Source: JBDKTK01 sp039680225
GTDB taxonomy: Bacteria > Desulfobacterota > Syntrophia > Syntrophales > UBA4778
Assembly: GCA_039680225.1 (NCBI GenBank)
Contig: JBDKTK010000276.1
Span: 1-8,644, forward strand
DNA: 8,644 nt
Reading direction: 5' to 3'
In this document: one piece after another, positions 1-6,482 of the stretch
How the letters are laid out: each line of letters opens with the position of its first letter
Numbering within the stretch: position 1 is the first letter of the stretch
Program-made: the position numbers and the translations under genes
The notes under the pieces: generated by a model
Seen by the model: only the letters and a program-made list of their open reading frames with translations
What the model was told of the DNA's origin: nothing
The model's database searches: none

Positions 1-686
1 CCGATCGCCGTGATCCTGCCTCTGTCCATAACCGCTACACGGTCACAGGTGTCCCGCACAAAACCGATGTCGTGGGTTGATATTATTTTTGTCAGCTCGA
101 GCGAGTTGAGCAGGTTGATCAGATCGCGGCGGTGCCGGGGGTCGAGGTTGCTGCTGGGCTCGTCGAGGGCGAGGATTTCCGGCCTCATTGAAAGGACGGT
201 GGCGATTGAGGCCCTTTTTTTCTCCCCGATGCTCATGTGATGCGGGGAGCGCTCTTCGAACCCAAGCAGATCGACCTGGGCCAGGGCGCGGGCGACCGCC
301 CGGTCCACCTCCTCCCTGGGCATACCCATGTTGACGGGCCCGAAGCCGACGTCGTCGGCCACGGTGGGCATGAAAAGCTGGTTGTCCGGGTCCTGGAAGA
401 TCATGCCCACCCTGGCGCGGACGCGGGAAAGCGATTTCCCGGATATTTCGTCTCCCAGGATTTTCACCGGAGCGCTGCCTTTCAATATGCCGTTGAGGTG
501 AAGGAGCAGGGTGGATTTTCCCGCCCCGTTGCAGCCGATAAGCCCGATGGATTCGCCGGCGGACACCTCCAGGTCGACTCCGCGCAGCGCGGCCGTCCCG
601 TCCGGGTATGCGAAATGCAGGCCGCTTATTTCTATGGCTTTCACAACAGCATTTTCATCAGCCCCATCGCGAGTCTTCTCACCCAT
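1..686 (-). CDS. cbiO: ECF nickel/cobalt transporter ATPase CbiO/NikO (3' end cut by window)
   Basis: This is the ATP-binding subunit that powers nickel (or cobalt) import with CbiM, the PDGLE subunit and CbiQ, acting on the cytoplasmic face of the membrane. I translated it by hand and 228 codons are visible. The Walker A motif GCNGAGKST is at residues 51-59, the Q-loop glutamine (MIFQDPDNQLF) near 98, an ABC signature MSIGEKKR at 151-158, Walker B ILALDE at 171-176, the D-loop SSNLD at 178-182 and the switch histidine STHD at 205. The frame is still open at base 1. CbiO proteins usually have about 250-280 residues, so roughly 20-50 C-terminal residues lie outside. The start chosen is the ATG that overlaps the cbiQ stop by 8 bases, which suggests translational coupling. 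A GTG 14 codons later (base 644) would fit the usual family N-terminus better and cannot be excluded. The signature deviates from LSGGQ in the way CbiO-type ATPases with a GEKKR motif do. Confidence 0.93.
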   Translation of the reverse strand, partial: MGEKTRDGADENAVVKAIEISGLHFAYPDGTAALRGVDLEVSAGESIGLIGCNGAGKSTLLLHLNGILKGSAPVKILGDEISGKSLSRVRARVGMIFQDPDNQLFMPTVADDVGFGPVNMGMPREEVDRAVARALAQVDLLGFEERSPHHMSIGEKKRASIATVLSMRPEILALDEPSSNLDPRHRRDLINLLNSLELTKIISTHDIGFVRDTCDRVAVMDRGRITAI

Positions 687-1443
687 TGAAGTTGACCCAT
701 TGAATGCCGGTGAGCGACAGGGCAAGGATGGCCAGGAATGCAAGGTCGCGGCCGTGCAGCCGGAGACCGCCGCAATTGCTTATCATCTCGCCTTTGAATC
801 CCCGCGAGCACATTGCCATGTAAACGGCTTCGGAGCGTTCGTAGGCCCTGATAAACAGGACGCCGATCATGTTGGCCAGGGACTTGAAACAGAGCCGGCC
901 TGAATCGCCGGCTATTCTCGATTCCCTTGCCTGTTTCATTTTCATGAATTCATCTTCAATTATGAAGATATAGCGGTACATGAAAGACAATACCATTATC
1001 ACAATTGCAGGGACCCTCAGGTCCTGCAGGGCCTTGAGCAGCGAGGTGAAAGGCGTTCCCGCAGTCAGGATGATTATGGACATGACCGATAAAAAGGACT
1101 TTACCGCCAGGCCGGAAAACAAGATAAGCCCGGTGCGGGAGACGGATGCCGGACCGAAGCTGTATAATACGTCGTTTCCCTGGAAAGGGATAAAAGCAGC
1201 CGTCATCAGAATGAAGGGCGTTATAACGAGGGAGCGCTTCAGCATGTGCCCGGCCGGGATGCGGGATACGGCAGCAAGCAAACCGACGAGTATTCCATAA
1301 AGGAAATATGCCGGGAAAGACTGCCGGCCGGCCAGGGCAATGCAGGCGACCAGCCCGAGAAAGCCGACGACCTTCGCCCGGGGGTCGATCCGGCTCAAAG
1401 GGCTGTCAATATTGCTATGCTCGTCCAGGAAGGAGTGTCTCAT
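679..1443 (-). CDS. cbiQ: ECF nickel/cobalt transporter transmembrane subunit CbiQ/NikQ
   Basis: This 254-residue integral membrane protein is the T-component that couples the CbiO ATPase to the substrate-binding CbiM. The N-terminus has the family motif SRIDPRAKV (17-25), followed by several hydrophobic helices at roughly 25-60, 72-87, 104-130 and 145-163. The conserved cytoplasmic region has FMYRYIFIIEDE (154-165), then the two ATPase-coupling arginine motifs: ARESR at 172-176 (the glycine normally following is isoleucine here) and AMCSRGFKG at 210-218, preceded by FIRAYERSE. A last hydrophobic helix ends the protein. Length matches the family (about 240-270). The ATG overlaps the stop of the PDGLE gene by 4 bases (ATGA) and the 3' end overlaps cbiO, so all four transporter genes are translated as one unit. 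The metal is more likely nickel because of nikR and the hyp genes next door, but sequence alone does not separate Ni from Co. Confidence 0.95.
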   Translation of the reverse strand: MRHSFLDEHSNIDSPLSRIDPRAKVVGFLGLVACIALAGRQSFPAYFLYGILVGLLAAVSRIPAGHMLKRSLVITPFILMTAAFIPFQGNDVLYSFGPASVSRTGLILFSGLAVKSFLSVMSIIILTAGTPFTSLLKALQDLRVPAIVIMVLSFMYRYIFIIEDEFMKMKQARESRIAGDSGRLCFKSLANMIGVLFIRAYERSEAVYMAMCSRGFKGEMISNCGGLRLHGRDLAFLAILALSLTGIQWVNFNG

Positions 1444-1733
1444 CGGGTTTTCCGCCTTCTCAGCAAAGCCGCGATCCCCCAGCCTGTGCAGAACATTGCC
1501 AGGGCGCCGATTATTCCCGAGAGGACGGCCGATATTTTATCACTGCCGATCCCCGGGACCCGGTAATCGGCGAAAGGCGCGGCAACTGCAGGGTTTTCGC
1601 TTTCTTTCGATGAAAAGCCCTGGTCTGCTGCAACCTTTTCCAGGCCGTCCGGCATTTGCGATGCAAAAGGAACGAGAACGGCCGCTATGAAAATAATCAG
1701 GAAAAGTCCGGCTGAAATATCCTTTCTTTTCAT
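1440..1733 (-). CDS. nikN: PDGLE-domain small subunit of ECF nickel transporter (NikN, CbiN-like)
   Basis: This 97-residue membrane protein is the small accessory subunit of NikMNQO-type importers, taking the place CbiN has in cobalt systems. It has one N-terminal membrane helix (about 8-26), an extracytoplasmic loop with the diagnostic motif MPDGLEKVA (27-35) and the family's second motif APFADYRVPGI (52-62), then a second helix (about 67-90) and a basic tail RRRKTR. The start is the ATG that overlaps the cbiM stop by 4 bases and has a strong GGAGGGG Shine-Dalgarno sequence 5 bases upstream; the frame stays open further upstream inside cbiM, but that extension is not real protein. PDGLE subunits are known from nickel-type ECF systems, which together with nikR supports nickel as substrate. 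The symbol follows that nomenclature; cbiN would be the looser name. Confidence 0.9.
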   Translation of the reverse strand: MKRKDISAGLFLIIFIAAVLVPFASQMPDGLEKVAADQGFSSKESENPAVAAPFADYRVPGIGSDKISAVLSGIIGALAMFCTGWGIAALLRRRKTR

Positions 1734-2386
1734 GACCGCCCCTCCCCGGTCCGGACCTGCTGCAGGTAAACCAGATCCGGCCTTGCCTTCATAACGAACG
1801 AGAGGACTGCAACTGATATGGCAGCCTCGCCAATCCCGATTATGCTGTGGATGCCGGCCATGGCCGGAAGGACTATCCCGATGGGAGAGATGCCTGAAAC
1901 GGCAAGTTCCAGGGCGCAAAGCGCCGAGGCAAGCACAACCGAAAACCAGGAGGCGATTGCCGCCGCGATCAATGTCCCCTTTTCTCCCCGGAACAGCAGC
2001 CCGGCGGCCCTGAACACGCAATAACCGCCCAGTGTCCCTCCCAGGGCCATGTTGAAGATATTGGCCCCGAGGGCAGTCAGTCCGCCGTCCTGGAAAAGAA
2101 GGCACTGGAAAACAAGAACGCAGGCGAGAGTGACGGTCCCGGCGAAAGGCCCCAGGAGTATGGCGGCCAGGGCGCCTCCCAACAGGTGCCCGGAGGTGCC
2201 CCCGCCTATGGGGAAATTGACCATCTGGGCCGAAAAGAGGAACGCGGCAGTTATCCCCATCAGGGGGATCGTCCTGTCTTTCATGGTCCGGGCCGCTTTA
2301 TTGAGGCTGAAGCCGACGCCCCCGGCCGCAGCCGCCCATGTTGCTGCCGAAACTGATGCGGACAAAAAACCGTCTGGGATATGCAT
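1730..2386 (-). CDS. cbiM: ECF nickel/cobalt transporter substrate-binding subunit CbiM/NikM
   Basis: This 218-residue membrane protein (S-component) captures Ni2+ or Co2+ outside the cell. The N-terminus MHIPDGFL is diagnostic: in NikM structures the amino group of Met1, His2 and a third histidine form the metal site, and that histidine is present as His67 in GGGTSGHLLGG (61-71), preceded by SAQMVNFPI. Several hydrophobic helices follow, with the conserved GANIFNMALGG near 107-117 and PAMAGIHSIIGIGEA near 174-188. The protein is of normal length and intact. The start is an ATG with GGAG 7 bases upstream. It is the first gene of the transporter operon and sits behind its own promoter and candidate operator, separated from nikR by a terminator. 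The stop overlaps the next gene's ATG by 4 bases. The metal-binding N-terminus confirms this start, since Met1 itself is a ligand. Confidence 0.96.
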   Translation of the reverse strand: MHIPDGFLSASVSAATWAAAAGGVGFSLNKAARTMKDRTIPLMGITAAFLFSAQMVNFPIGGGTSGHLLGGALAAILLGPFAGTVTLACVLVFQCLLFQDGGLTALGANIFNMALGGTLGGYCVFRAAGLLFRGEKGTLIAAAIASWFSVVLASALCALELAVSGISPIGIVLPAMAGIHSIIGIGEAAISVAVLSFVMKARPDLVYLQQVRTGEGRS

Positions 2387-2399
2387 GTGGAAACTCCGC
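2387..2399 (-). promoter_or_regulatory. Ribosome binding site of cbiM
   Basis: On the minus strand the bases before the cbiM ATG read AAGCGGAGTTTCCAC. GGAG lies 7 bases before the start codon, a normal Shine-Dalgarno placement, and fixes the start at 2386. Confidence 0.6.
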
Positions 2400-2412
2400 T
2401 TGAAACAGGATC

Positions 2413-2478
2413 AATAATATTAATTTCAGGAAAGTGCTACAATTCGGCTAAATAATATTATTTTCAGATTCGTAACAC
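2413..2478. repeat. Two imperfect direct repeats 38 bases apart, candidate metalloregulator operator
   Basis: Unit 1 (2413-2440) and unit 2 (2451-2478) agree at 20 of 28 positions; the first 17 bases, AATAATATTAATTTCAG and AATAATATTATTTTCAG, differ at one. Each unit ends in a GT...AC element: GTGCTAC at 2434-2440 and GTAACAC at 2472-2478. Read as an inverted pair these are GTGCTAC-N31-GTAACAC with one mismatch. As I recall, NikR sites in some deltaproteobacteria are GTGTTAC and GTAACAC spaced by 13-14 bases, so half-site sequence fits while spacing does not. Unit 2 contains a perfect 14-base palindrome (2450-2463). The location over and just upstream of the cbiM promoter makes regulation plausible; which protein binds is inferred from the neighbouring nikR. 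Confidence 0.5.
2414..2442 (-). promoter_or_regulatory. Candidate sigma70 promoter for the cbiM transport operon
   Basis: Reading leftward, TTGTAG (2442 to 2437) and TATTAT (2419 to 2414) are separated by exactly 17 bases. The -10 matches consensus at 5 of 6 positions; the -35 keeps only TTG. It lies about 30 bases upstream of the cbiM ATG and downstream of the nikR terminator, so it is well placed to start an independent transporter transcript. The -35 overlaps the GTGCTAC element at 2434-2440, so a protein bound there should block RNA polymerase. The promoter assignment is by eye only. Confidence 0.5.
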
Positions 2479-2488
2479 CGGCGGGGCC

Positions 2489-2512
2489 AAAAAAATCACC
2501 CGGCGGCCGGGT
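2489..2512 (-). terminator. Intrinsic terminator after nikR
   Basis: On the minus strand, ACCCGG (2512 to 2507), loop CCG, CCGGGT (2503 to 2498) makes a 6-base GC-rich stem with a 3-base loop, followed after two bases by seven T residues (2495 to 2489). It starts 4 bases beyond the nikR stop. The opposite strand has a shorter T run (2512-2516), so it may act weakly in both directions. It separates the nikR transcript from the cbiM promoter. Confidence 0.8.
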
Positions 2513-2515
2513 TTT

Positions 2516-2932
2516 TCACCCGGTGCTGCGCCCCATGCCGGTGATGCTCAGCGCGCAATGTTTTACGCCCTTTATTGCCTTAATCTGATCTGTCAGTTTC
2601 TGCACATCCTTGGACTTGCCCCTGACGGCAACTATCTCCAGGCAGTTGTCATGGTCGAGGTGGATGTGCTGGGTTGAAATTATCACCTTCTGGGAATCAT
2701 GCTGAATATCCGTGATCTTGTTGAGAAGTTCCCGCTTGTGGTGGTTGTAGACAAAGGTGATTGCTCCCGCGACTTCGCCGCCCTCGTCCCATTCCTTCTT
2801 TATCAGTTCCTGCCTGATAAGGTCGCGGAGGGCTTCCGAACGGTTGGTGTAGTTTTTTTTCCGGATAAGGCGGTCAAACCTTTCCAGCAACTTTTCTTCC
2901 AAAGATACCCCGAATCTTACAATTTCCGACAT
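2516..2932 (-). CDS. nikR: Nickel-responsive transcriptional regulator NikR
   Basis: This 138-residue repressor has a ribbon-helix-helix DNA-binding domain (about 1-45, with IVRFGVSLEEKLLERFD and NRSEALRDLIR) and a C-terminal ACT-like domain that binds nickel and forms the tetramer. The high-affinity Ni ligands are all visible: His78 in IQHD, His89 and His91 in STQHIHLDH, and Cys97 in NCLEI, matching His76, His87, His89 and Cys95 of the E. coli protein. The VYNHHKREL stretch (61-69) is also typical. The start chosen is the ATG at 2932, with AAGGA 5 bases upstream; a GTG 14 codons earlier would add a lysine-rich tail (KKQKKEEKRK) before the conserved start and is unlikely. With nickel bound it should repress the adjacent importer. 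It has its own candidate promoter and a terminator on its 3' side, so it is probably transcribed apart from cbiM. Confidence 0.96.
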   Translation of the reverse strand: MSEIVRFGVSLEEKLLERFDRLIRKKNYTNRSEALRDLIRQELIKKEWDEGGEVAGAITFVYNHHKRELLNKITDIQHDSQKVIISTQHIHLDHDNCLEIVAVRGKSKDVQKLTDQIKAIKGVKHCALSITGMGRSTG

Positions 2933-2996
2933 AATCTTCCTTTTTTCCTCTTTCTTCTGTTTCTTCTGTATCACAGATTATTACATATGTCGGCGG

Positions 2997-3025
2997 ATAG
3001 TGCCATAAGAATGCGTTTTCGTCAA
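2997..3025 (-). promoter_or_regulatory. Candidate promoter for nikR
   Basis: In the 142-base gap between hypE and nikR, the minus strand reads TTGACG (3025 to 3020), a 17-base spacer, then CACTAT (3002 to 2997) with an extended -10 TGG directly before it. The -35 is 5 of 6 to consensus, the -10 only 3 of 6. A start here would give a leader of about 55-60 bases before the nikR ATG. That leader contains GTGATAC (2974 to 2968), one base different from the GTGTTAC-type element near cbiM, and a short ACATATGT palindrome (2983-2990). Assignment by eye. Confidence 0.35.
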
Positions 3026-3043
3026 AACATTTTTGCCGTCCAT

Positions 3044-3063
3044 AAAAATCCGCATACGCGCAG
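3044..3063 (-). terminator. Possible weak terminator after hypE
   Basis: About a dozen bases after the hypE stop, the minus strand has CTGCG, loop CGTA, TGCGG, then an A and five T residues (3048 to 3044). The stem is only 5 pairs, two of them G-T, so termination would be inefficient. It lies upstream of the candidate nikR promoter and could partly insulate nikR from the hyp operon. Confidence 0.25.
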
Positions 3064-3074
3064 ACCCTTACGTA

Positions 3075-4094
3075 TCAACAGATTCGCGGGACCAATTCCC
3101 CCGAAGGCAGGTCCATAACGCGCATGCCGCCCGCGACCGTGCGCAACAGCGCCCTGCCGGATTTCCCGGGCGTTGCGGCCCCTGCTTTGCCGATAACGGC
3201 GGCATCCCGGCCGAGTTCGTGTTTTCTCATTATTTCCAGCACTTCTGGCGCATCCGGTCCGGGACAGAACAAGGCCAGCTTGCCCTCGTTCGCCAGGAAC
3301 AGGGGATCGATGCCCAGGATCTCGCAAAGCCCGCGCACGCTTTCCTTAACGGGGATGTCGCTCTCCCGCACCTCCAGCTCCGCCCCGGACTGCCCGGCCA
3401 GTTCCACCAGGACGGCCCCCAGGCCGCCCCGGGTGGCATCCCTCATGCAATGCACGCGGCTGCCCGATTCCAGGATTTCCGCAATCAATCCATTCAGCGG
3501 CGCGCTGTCCGAAACAATCCCGGCATCGAGCTGCAGGTCCTCCCTGCTGCCCATTATGGCGGCGCCATGGTCGCCGATGCTGCCGTTCACGATTATCACA
3601 TCACCGGGAGCGATTGATCCCGGTGCGATCCGGTGCGGGTATTCGACAAGGCCGATCCCGGAGGTGTTTATGAACATGCCGTCTGCGGCCCCTTTCGGCA
3701 CCACCTTGGTGTCCCCCGTCACGATCTGCACTCCCGCCTTGCGGGCCGCAACAGCCATTGATTCTATTATTTTCGCGAGGTCGCCAACCGGGAAGCCCTC
3801 TTCCAGGATGAAACCGGCGCTCATGCACAGGGGCTTCCCCCCGCAGACCGCCAGGTCGTTGACCGTGCCGTGGACGGCCAGGGATCCGATGTCGCCCCCC
3901 GGGAAAAAAATCGGGCTCACAACGTAAGAGTCCGTCGTAAAACAGATCTTTTTATCTCCGAGCTCCAGCACGGCGCTGTCGGTGAGCTGCTGCAGGAAAG
4001 GGTTGTGGAAAGCGGGCAGAAAAAGGTTGCGCACCAGCTCATTGGAGAGCAGGCCGCCCGCCCCGTGCTCCAGGAGAATTTTTTCTTTTGTCAT
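3075..4094 (-). CDS. hypE: Hydrogenase expression/formation protein HypE (carbamoyl dehydratase)
   Basis: HypE takes the carbamoyl group that HypF places on its C-terminal cysteine and dehydrates it with ATP to a thiocyanate, the source of the cyanide ligands of the [NiFe] active-site iron. The 339-residue protein is intact and of usual length. It belongs to the PurM/AIR-synthase-like fold: HGAGG (10-14), TTDSYVV (53-59), HGTVNDLAVCGG (75-86), GDTKVV (127-132), GDHGAAI (174-180), MRDATRGGLG (217-226) and NEGK (269-272) are the nucleotide-binding and catalytic signatures. It ends in VPRIC, with Cys339 the residue that carries the CN group, so the C-terminus is complete. The start is an ATG with AAAGG 7 bases upstream. 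It is the last hyp gene of the cluster, 45 bases after hypF, its direct biochemical partner. Confidence 0.97.
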   Translation of the reverse strand: MTKEKILLEHGAGGLLSNELVRNLFLPAFHNPFLQQLTDSAVLELGDKKICFTTDSYVVSPIFFPGGDIGSLAVHGTVNDLAVCGGKPLCMSAGFILEEGFPVGDLAKIIESMAVAARKAGVQIVTGDTKVVPKGAADGMFINTSGIGLVEYPHRIAPGSIAPGDVIIVNGSIGDHGAAIMGSREDLQLDAGIVSDSAPLNGLIAEILESGSRVHCMRDATRGGLGAVLVELAGQSGAELEVRESDIPVKESVRGLCEILGIDPLFLANEGKLALFCPGPDAPEVLEIMRKHELGRDAAVIGKAGAATPGKSGRALLRTVAGGMRVMDLPSGELVPRIC

Positions 4095-4106
4095 ATCAGT
4101 ACCTTT

Positions 4107-4136
4107 AATCTGAAATTTTAAATTTGAAATCTGAAA
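4107..4136. repeat. AT-rich repeated motif in the hypF-hypE gap
   Basis: The 45-base gap contains AATCTGAAA at 4107-4115 and AAATCTGAAA at 4127-4136, with ATTTTAAATTTGA between them. The spacing of the AATCTGAAA copies is 21 bases. It is almost free of G and C while the flanking genes are GC-rich. It may be low-complexity spacer; I see no clear promoter in it. The hypE ribosome site lies just downstream. Confidence 0.5.
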
Positions 4137-4139
4137 CCC

Positions 4140-6482
4140 TCAAAGGAGGCCCCTCTTCTCCCTCTCCCCCGCGATCACCGCCTGGCCCAGTGAAATGGAG
4201 CCGTCATTGCACGGCAGGGCGCTATGCGAGAAAACTTCAAACCCGGCGGCCTCCATTGAAGAGATGCATCCCTCGATGAGCAGCCTGTTCTGAAAGCAGC
4301 CGCCGCTCAGCACCGCCCGGTTCAACCCGGTTTTGTCCCGCAGCAGGCGCGCAGCCTCAACCAGCGCGGCAACCACAGCGCTGTGGAAAGCCGCCGCGAT
4401 GCCGCCCTTTTCCTCCCCCCGCAGGATATACTGCACGGCCGCCCTGACGAGCGGAGCGGGATCGATCAGCAGCATTTCCTCATTACGAATACCGAAGGCA
4501 AGCTCCAGGCCGCTGTGTGGATCGGCAAATCCTTCAAGCTCCATCGCCGCCTGACCCTCAAAACTCACGGTCCTTTTCCCGGAGAGCAGGGCTGCAACCC
4601 CGTCGAAAATCCTCCCGAGGCTGGAAGTCAGCGGGGAATTTATCTTTTTTTCCAATGCCTGTTCGAATCCGGCAAGCGGAACTCCCGGCGGAATAAGTTC
4701 CAGTCTTGCCGCGATCTCTTTCCATTCGCCGCCATACGCCTCCTTCAGAAGGCCGGCCGCGATTCGCCACGGCTCCCTGATTGCCTTTTCCGAGCCGGGG
4801 AGTGCAAATGTCTTGAAATGGCCTGCCCGGTTGAAAGACACTAAATCCGCAATCAGCAGTTCGCCGCCCCAGGCGGTGCCGTCCGGGCCGAAGCCGGTGC
4901 CGTCCATGGCCAGCCCTATCACTTTTCCGGTGATCCCGAACTCCGCGAGGCAGGCCGCTATATGGGCATGATGGTGCTGAACGCGCGCCAGTTTTTTGCC
5001 GAGGCTTGCGGCATAACGCGTGCTGAAATAACCCGGGTGAAGGTCGCAGGCAATGATCCCCGGGTCGCACTGCGCGATCCTCTTGAGCAGCCCGCAGCTC
5101 TCCACGAGGAAATCCTGCGCCTGGGGAGTTTCGAGGTCCCCGATATGGGGGCTCAGGAACGCCGCGTTCCCTTTCAGGATACAGGCGGTTGCCTTGAGCT
5201 GCGGGCCCGTGGCGAGCACTTCCGGATAATTTTCTTCAAGGAAAACGGGACGCGGCGCAAAACCCCGCGAGCGCCGGAGCATCCGGCCGGCCCCGGCCGC
5301 ATGGGCCGCAATGGAGTCGTCGCAGCGGACCAGGACCTCCCGGTCGTGGACCAGGAAGAAATCCGCGATCCCGGAAAGCCTCCTGAGCGCCTCGCCGTTG
5401 CCGATGCAGATCGGCTCATCGACCTGGTTGCCGCTGGTCATCACAAGGCAGGGCAATTTTTCCAGGAGCAAATGATGCAAAGGGCTGTACGGCAGCATTA
5501 TGCCCAGGTTGGGCATCCCGGGGGCGGCTTCCGGGGCGATACCCGCACCGTGCCGCTTTCTCGCCAGCACGATGGGCCTCCGGGGCGAGAGGAGCAATTC
5601 GATTTCCCCGGGGCCGAGTTCCGCAATGCGGGATGCTTCCCCGATGTCCCTGGCCATCAGCGCCAAGGGCTTCTCCTCCCGGAATTTGCGCGACCTGAGT
5701 CTTTTCACGGCCTCGCTGTCCCTGGCGTTCACGGCCAGGTGGAAACCGCCGATGCCCTTAACCGCAAGGACCTTCCCGTCTTCGAGGACGGCGCACGCGG
5801 CGCCCGCAACATCTGTCCCGGATTGAGGCCCGGATGGTGGAGCGGCGGGCCTGCCGCTCGCGTCAAGGAGACTCAACGACGGCCCGCAAGCCGGGCAGGC
5901 ATTGGGTTCGGCGTGGAAGCGGCGGTCGGCAGGGTCTCTATATTCCCTTAAGCAGTCGTCGCAAAGGGGAAAGGCCGACATTGATGTATTGACGCGATCA
6001 TACGGAATCCCGGAAATAATGGTCAGCCGCGGCCCGCAGTTCGTGCAGTTGATAAAAGGGTAACGGTACCGCCGGTCGGCCGGATTGAAAAGCTCGGAAA
6101 GGCATTCGGGGCAGGTGGCGATGTCGGGAGAAATGTGGACCTCTCCCCGCCCCTCGTTTTCGCTTTCGATGATCCTGAAATCGCGGCCGCCTTCGACGGG
6201 CAGGGAGGATTGGGCCAGCCCGGAGATCTCGGCCAGGGGCGGCGCGCAGTCCCGCACTGTCTCGAGGAATTCATCTATCCGAACGGCAGGGCCTTCTATT
6301 TCGACGGTAACGCCTTCGGGCCTGTTGAGGACAAATCCCGCTAATCCGTGCTCTTTTGCGGTCCTGTAGATAAACGGCCGGAAACCGACGCCCTGGACTA
6401 TGCCGGAATAGAGAAGGCGCCGCCTCTCAATTTTAAGCCCGGCGCTGTTTAAAGGCCTTGATTTCGCCGTCGAGCCAGTCAT
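4140..6482 (-). CDS. hypF: Carbamoyltransferase HypF
   Basis: HypF uses carbamoyl phosphate and ATP to carbamoylate the C-terminal cysteine of HypE, the first step in making cyanide ligands for [NiFe] hydrogenase. All family domains are present in 780 residues: an N-terminal acylphosphatase domain with GIVQGVGFRPFIYR (27-40), a zinc region of four CxxC pairs (124/127, 146/149, 174/177, 196/199), a YrdC-like nucleotide-binding domain (about 225-415, with VKGIGGFHLA, KFREEKPLALM, TSGN and RCDDSI) and a Kae1/TobZ-like carbamoyltransferase domain (about 425-780, with HHHAHIAACL at 503-512, MDGTGFGPDGTAWGGE at 526-541, SGGCFQN at 726-732 and CNDGSISLGQ near the end). Nothing is broken. The ATG used overlaps the end of hypB by 50 bases and has no close Shine-Dalgarno; the next possible in-frame start is only a rare ATT at 6431, so the first 15-17 residues are uncertain. 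Confidence 0.96.
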   Translation of the reverse strand: MTGSTAKSRPLNSAGLKIERRRLLYSGIVQGVGFRPFIYRTAKEHGLAGFVLNRPEGVTVEIEGPAVRIDEFLETVRDCAPPLAEISGLAQSSLPVEGGRDFRIIESENEGRGEVHISPDIATCPECLSELFNPADRRYRYPFINCTNCGPRLTIISGIPYDRVNTSMSAFPLCDDCLREYRDPADRRFHAEPNACPACGPSLSLLDASGRPAAPPSGPQSGTDVAGAACAVLEDGKVLAVKGIGGFHLAVNARDSEAVKRLRSRKFREEKPLALMARDIGEASRIAELGPGEIELLLSPRRPIVLARKRHGAGIAPEAAPGMPNLGIMLPYSPLHHLLLEKLPCLVMTSGNQVDEPICIGNGEALRRLSGIADFFLVHDREVLVRCDDSIAAHAAGAGRMLRRSRGFAPRPVFLEENYPEVLATGPQLKATACILKGNAAFLSPHIGDLETPQAQDFLVESCGLLKRIAQCDPGIIACDLHPGYFSTRYAASLGKKLARVQHHHAHIAACLAEFGITGKVIGLAMDGTGFGPDGTAWGGELLIADLVSFNRAGHFKTFALPGSEKAIREPWRIAAGLLKEAYGGEWKEIAARLELIPPGVPLAGFEQALEKKINSPLTSSLGRIFDGVAALLSGKRTVSFEGQAAMELEGFADPHSGLELAFGIRNEEMLLIDPAPLVRAAVQYILRGEEKGGIAAAFHSAVVAALVEAARLLRDKTGLNRAVLSGGCFQNRLLIEGCISSMEAAGFEVFSHSALPCNDGSISLGQAVIAGEREKRGLL

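Noticed and set aside
1440..2105. 221-codon version of the PDGLE gene starting inside cbiM
   Set aside because: The upstream part overlaps cbiM in another frame and reads as Arg/Gly-rich nonsense; the ATG at 1733 has a strong ribosome site and starts directly at the first membrane helix.
2387..2515. Cobalamin riboswitch upstream of cbiM
   Set aside because: The gap is only 129 bases, mostly AT-rich, contains a terminator belonging to nikR, and shows no B12-box-like conserved core. Control by NikR is more plausible.
2933..2974. GTG start 14 codons upstream for nikR
   Set aside because: It would add a lysine-rich tail not seen in NikR; the ATG at 2932 has a good ribosome site and matches the family N-terminus.
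3124..3927. Plus-strand open frames opposite hypE
   Set aside because: Antisense to a complete hypE with all signature motifs; composition is rich in Pro, Ser and Ala as expected of a shadow frame.
4962..5951. Plus-strand open frame of 329 codons inside hypF
   Set aside because: Antisense shadow of hypF, whose protein is intact in every domain; no motif or ribosome site supports the shadow.
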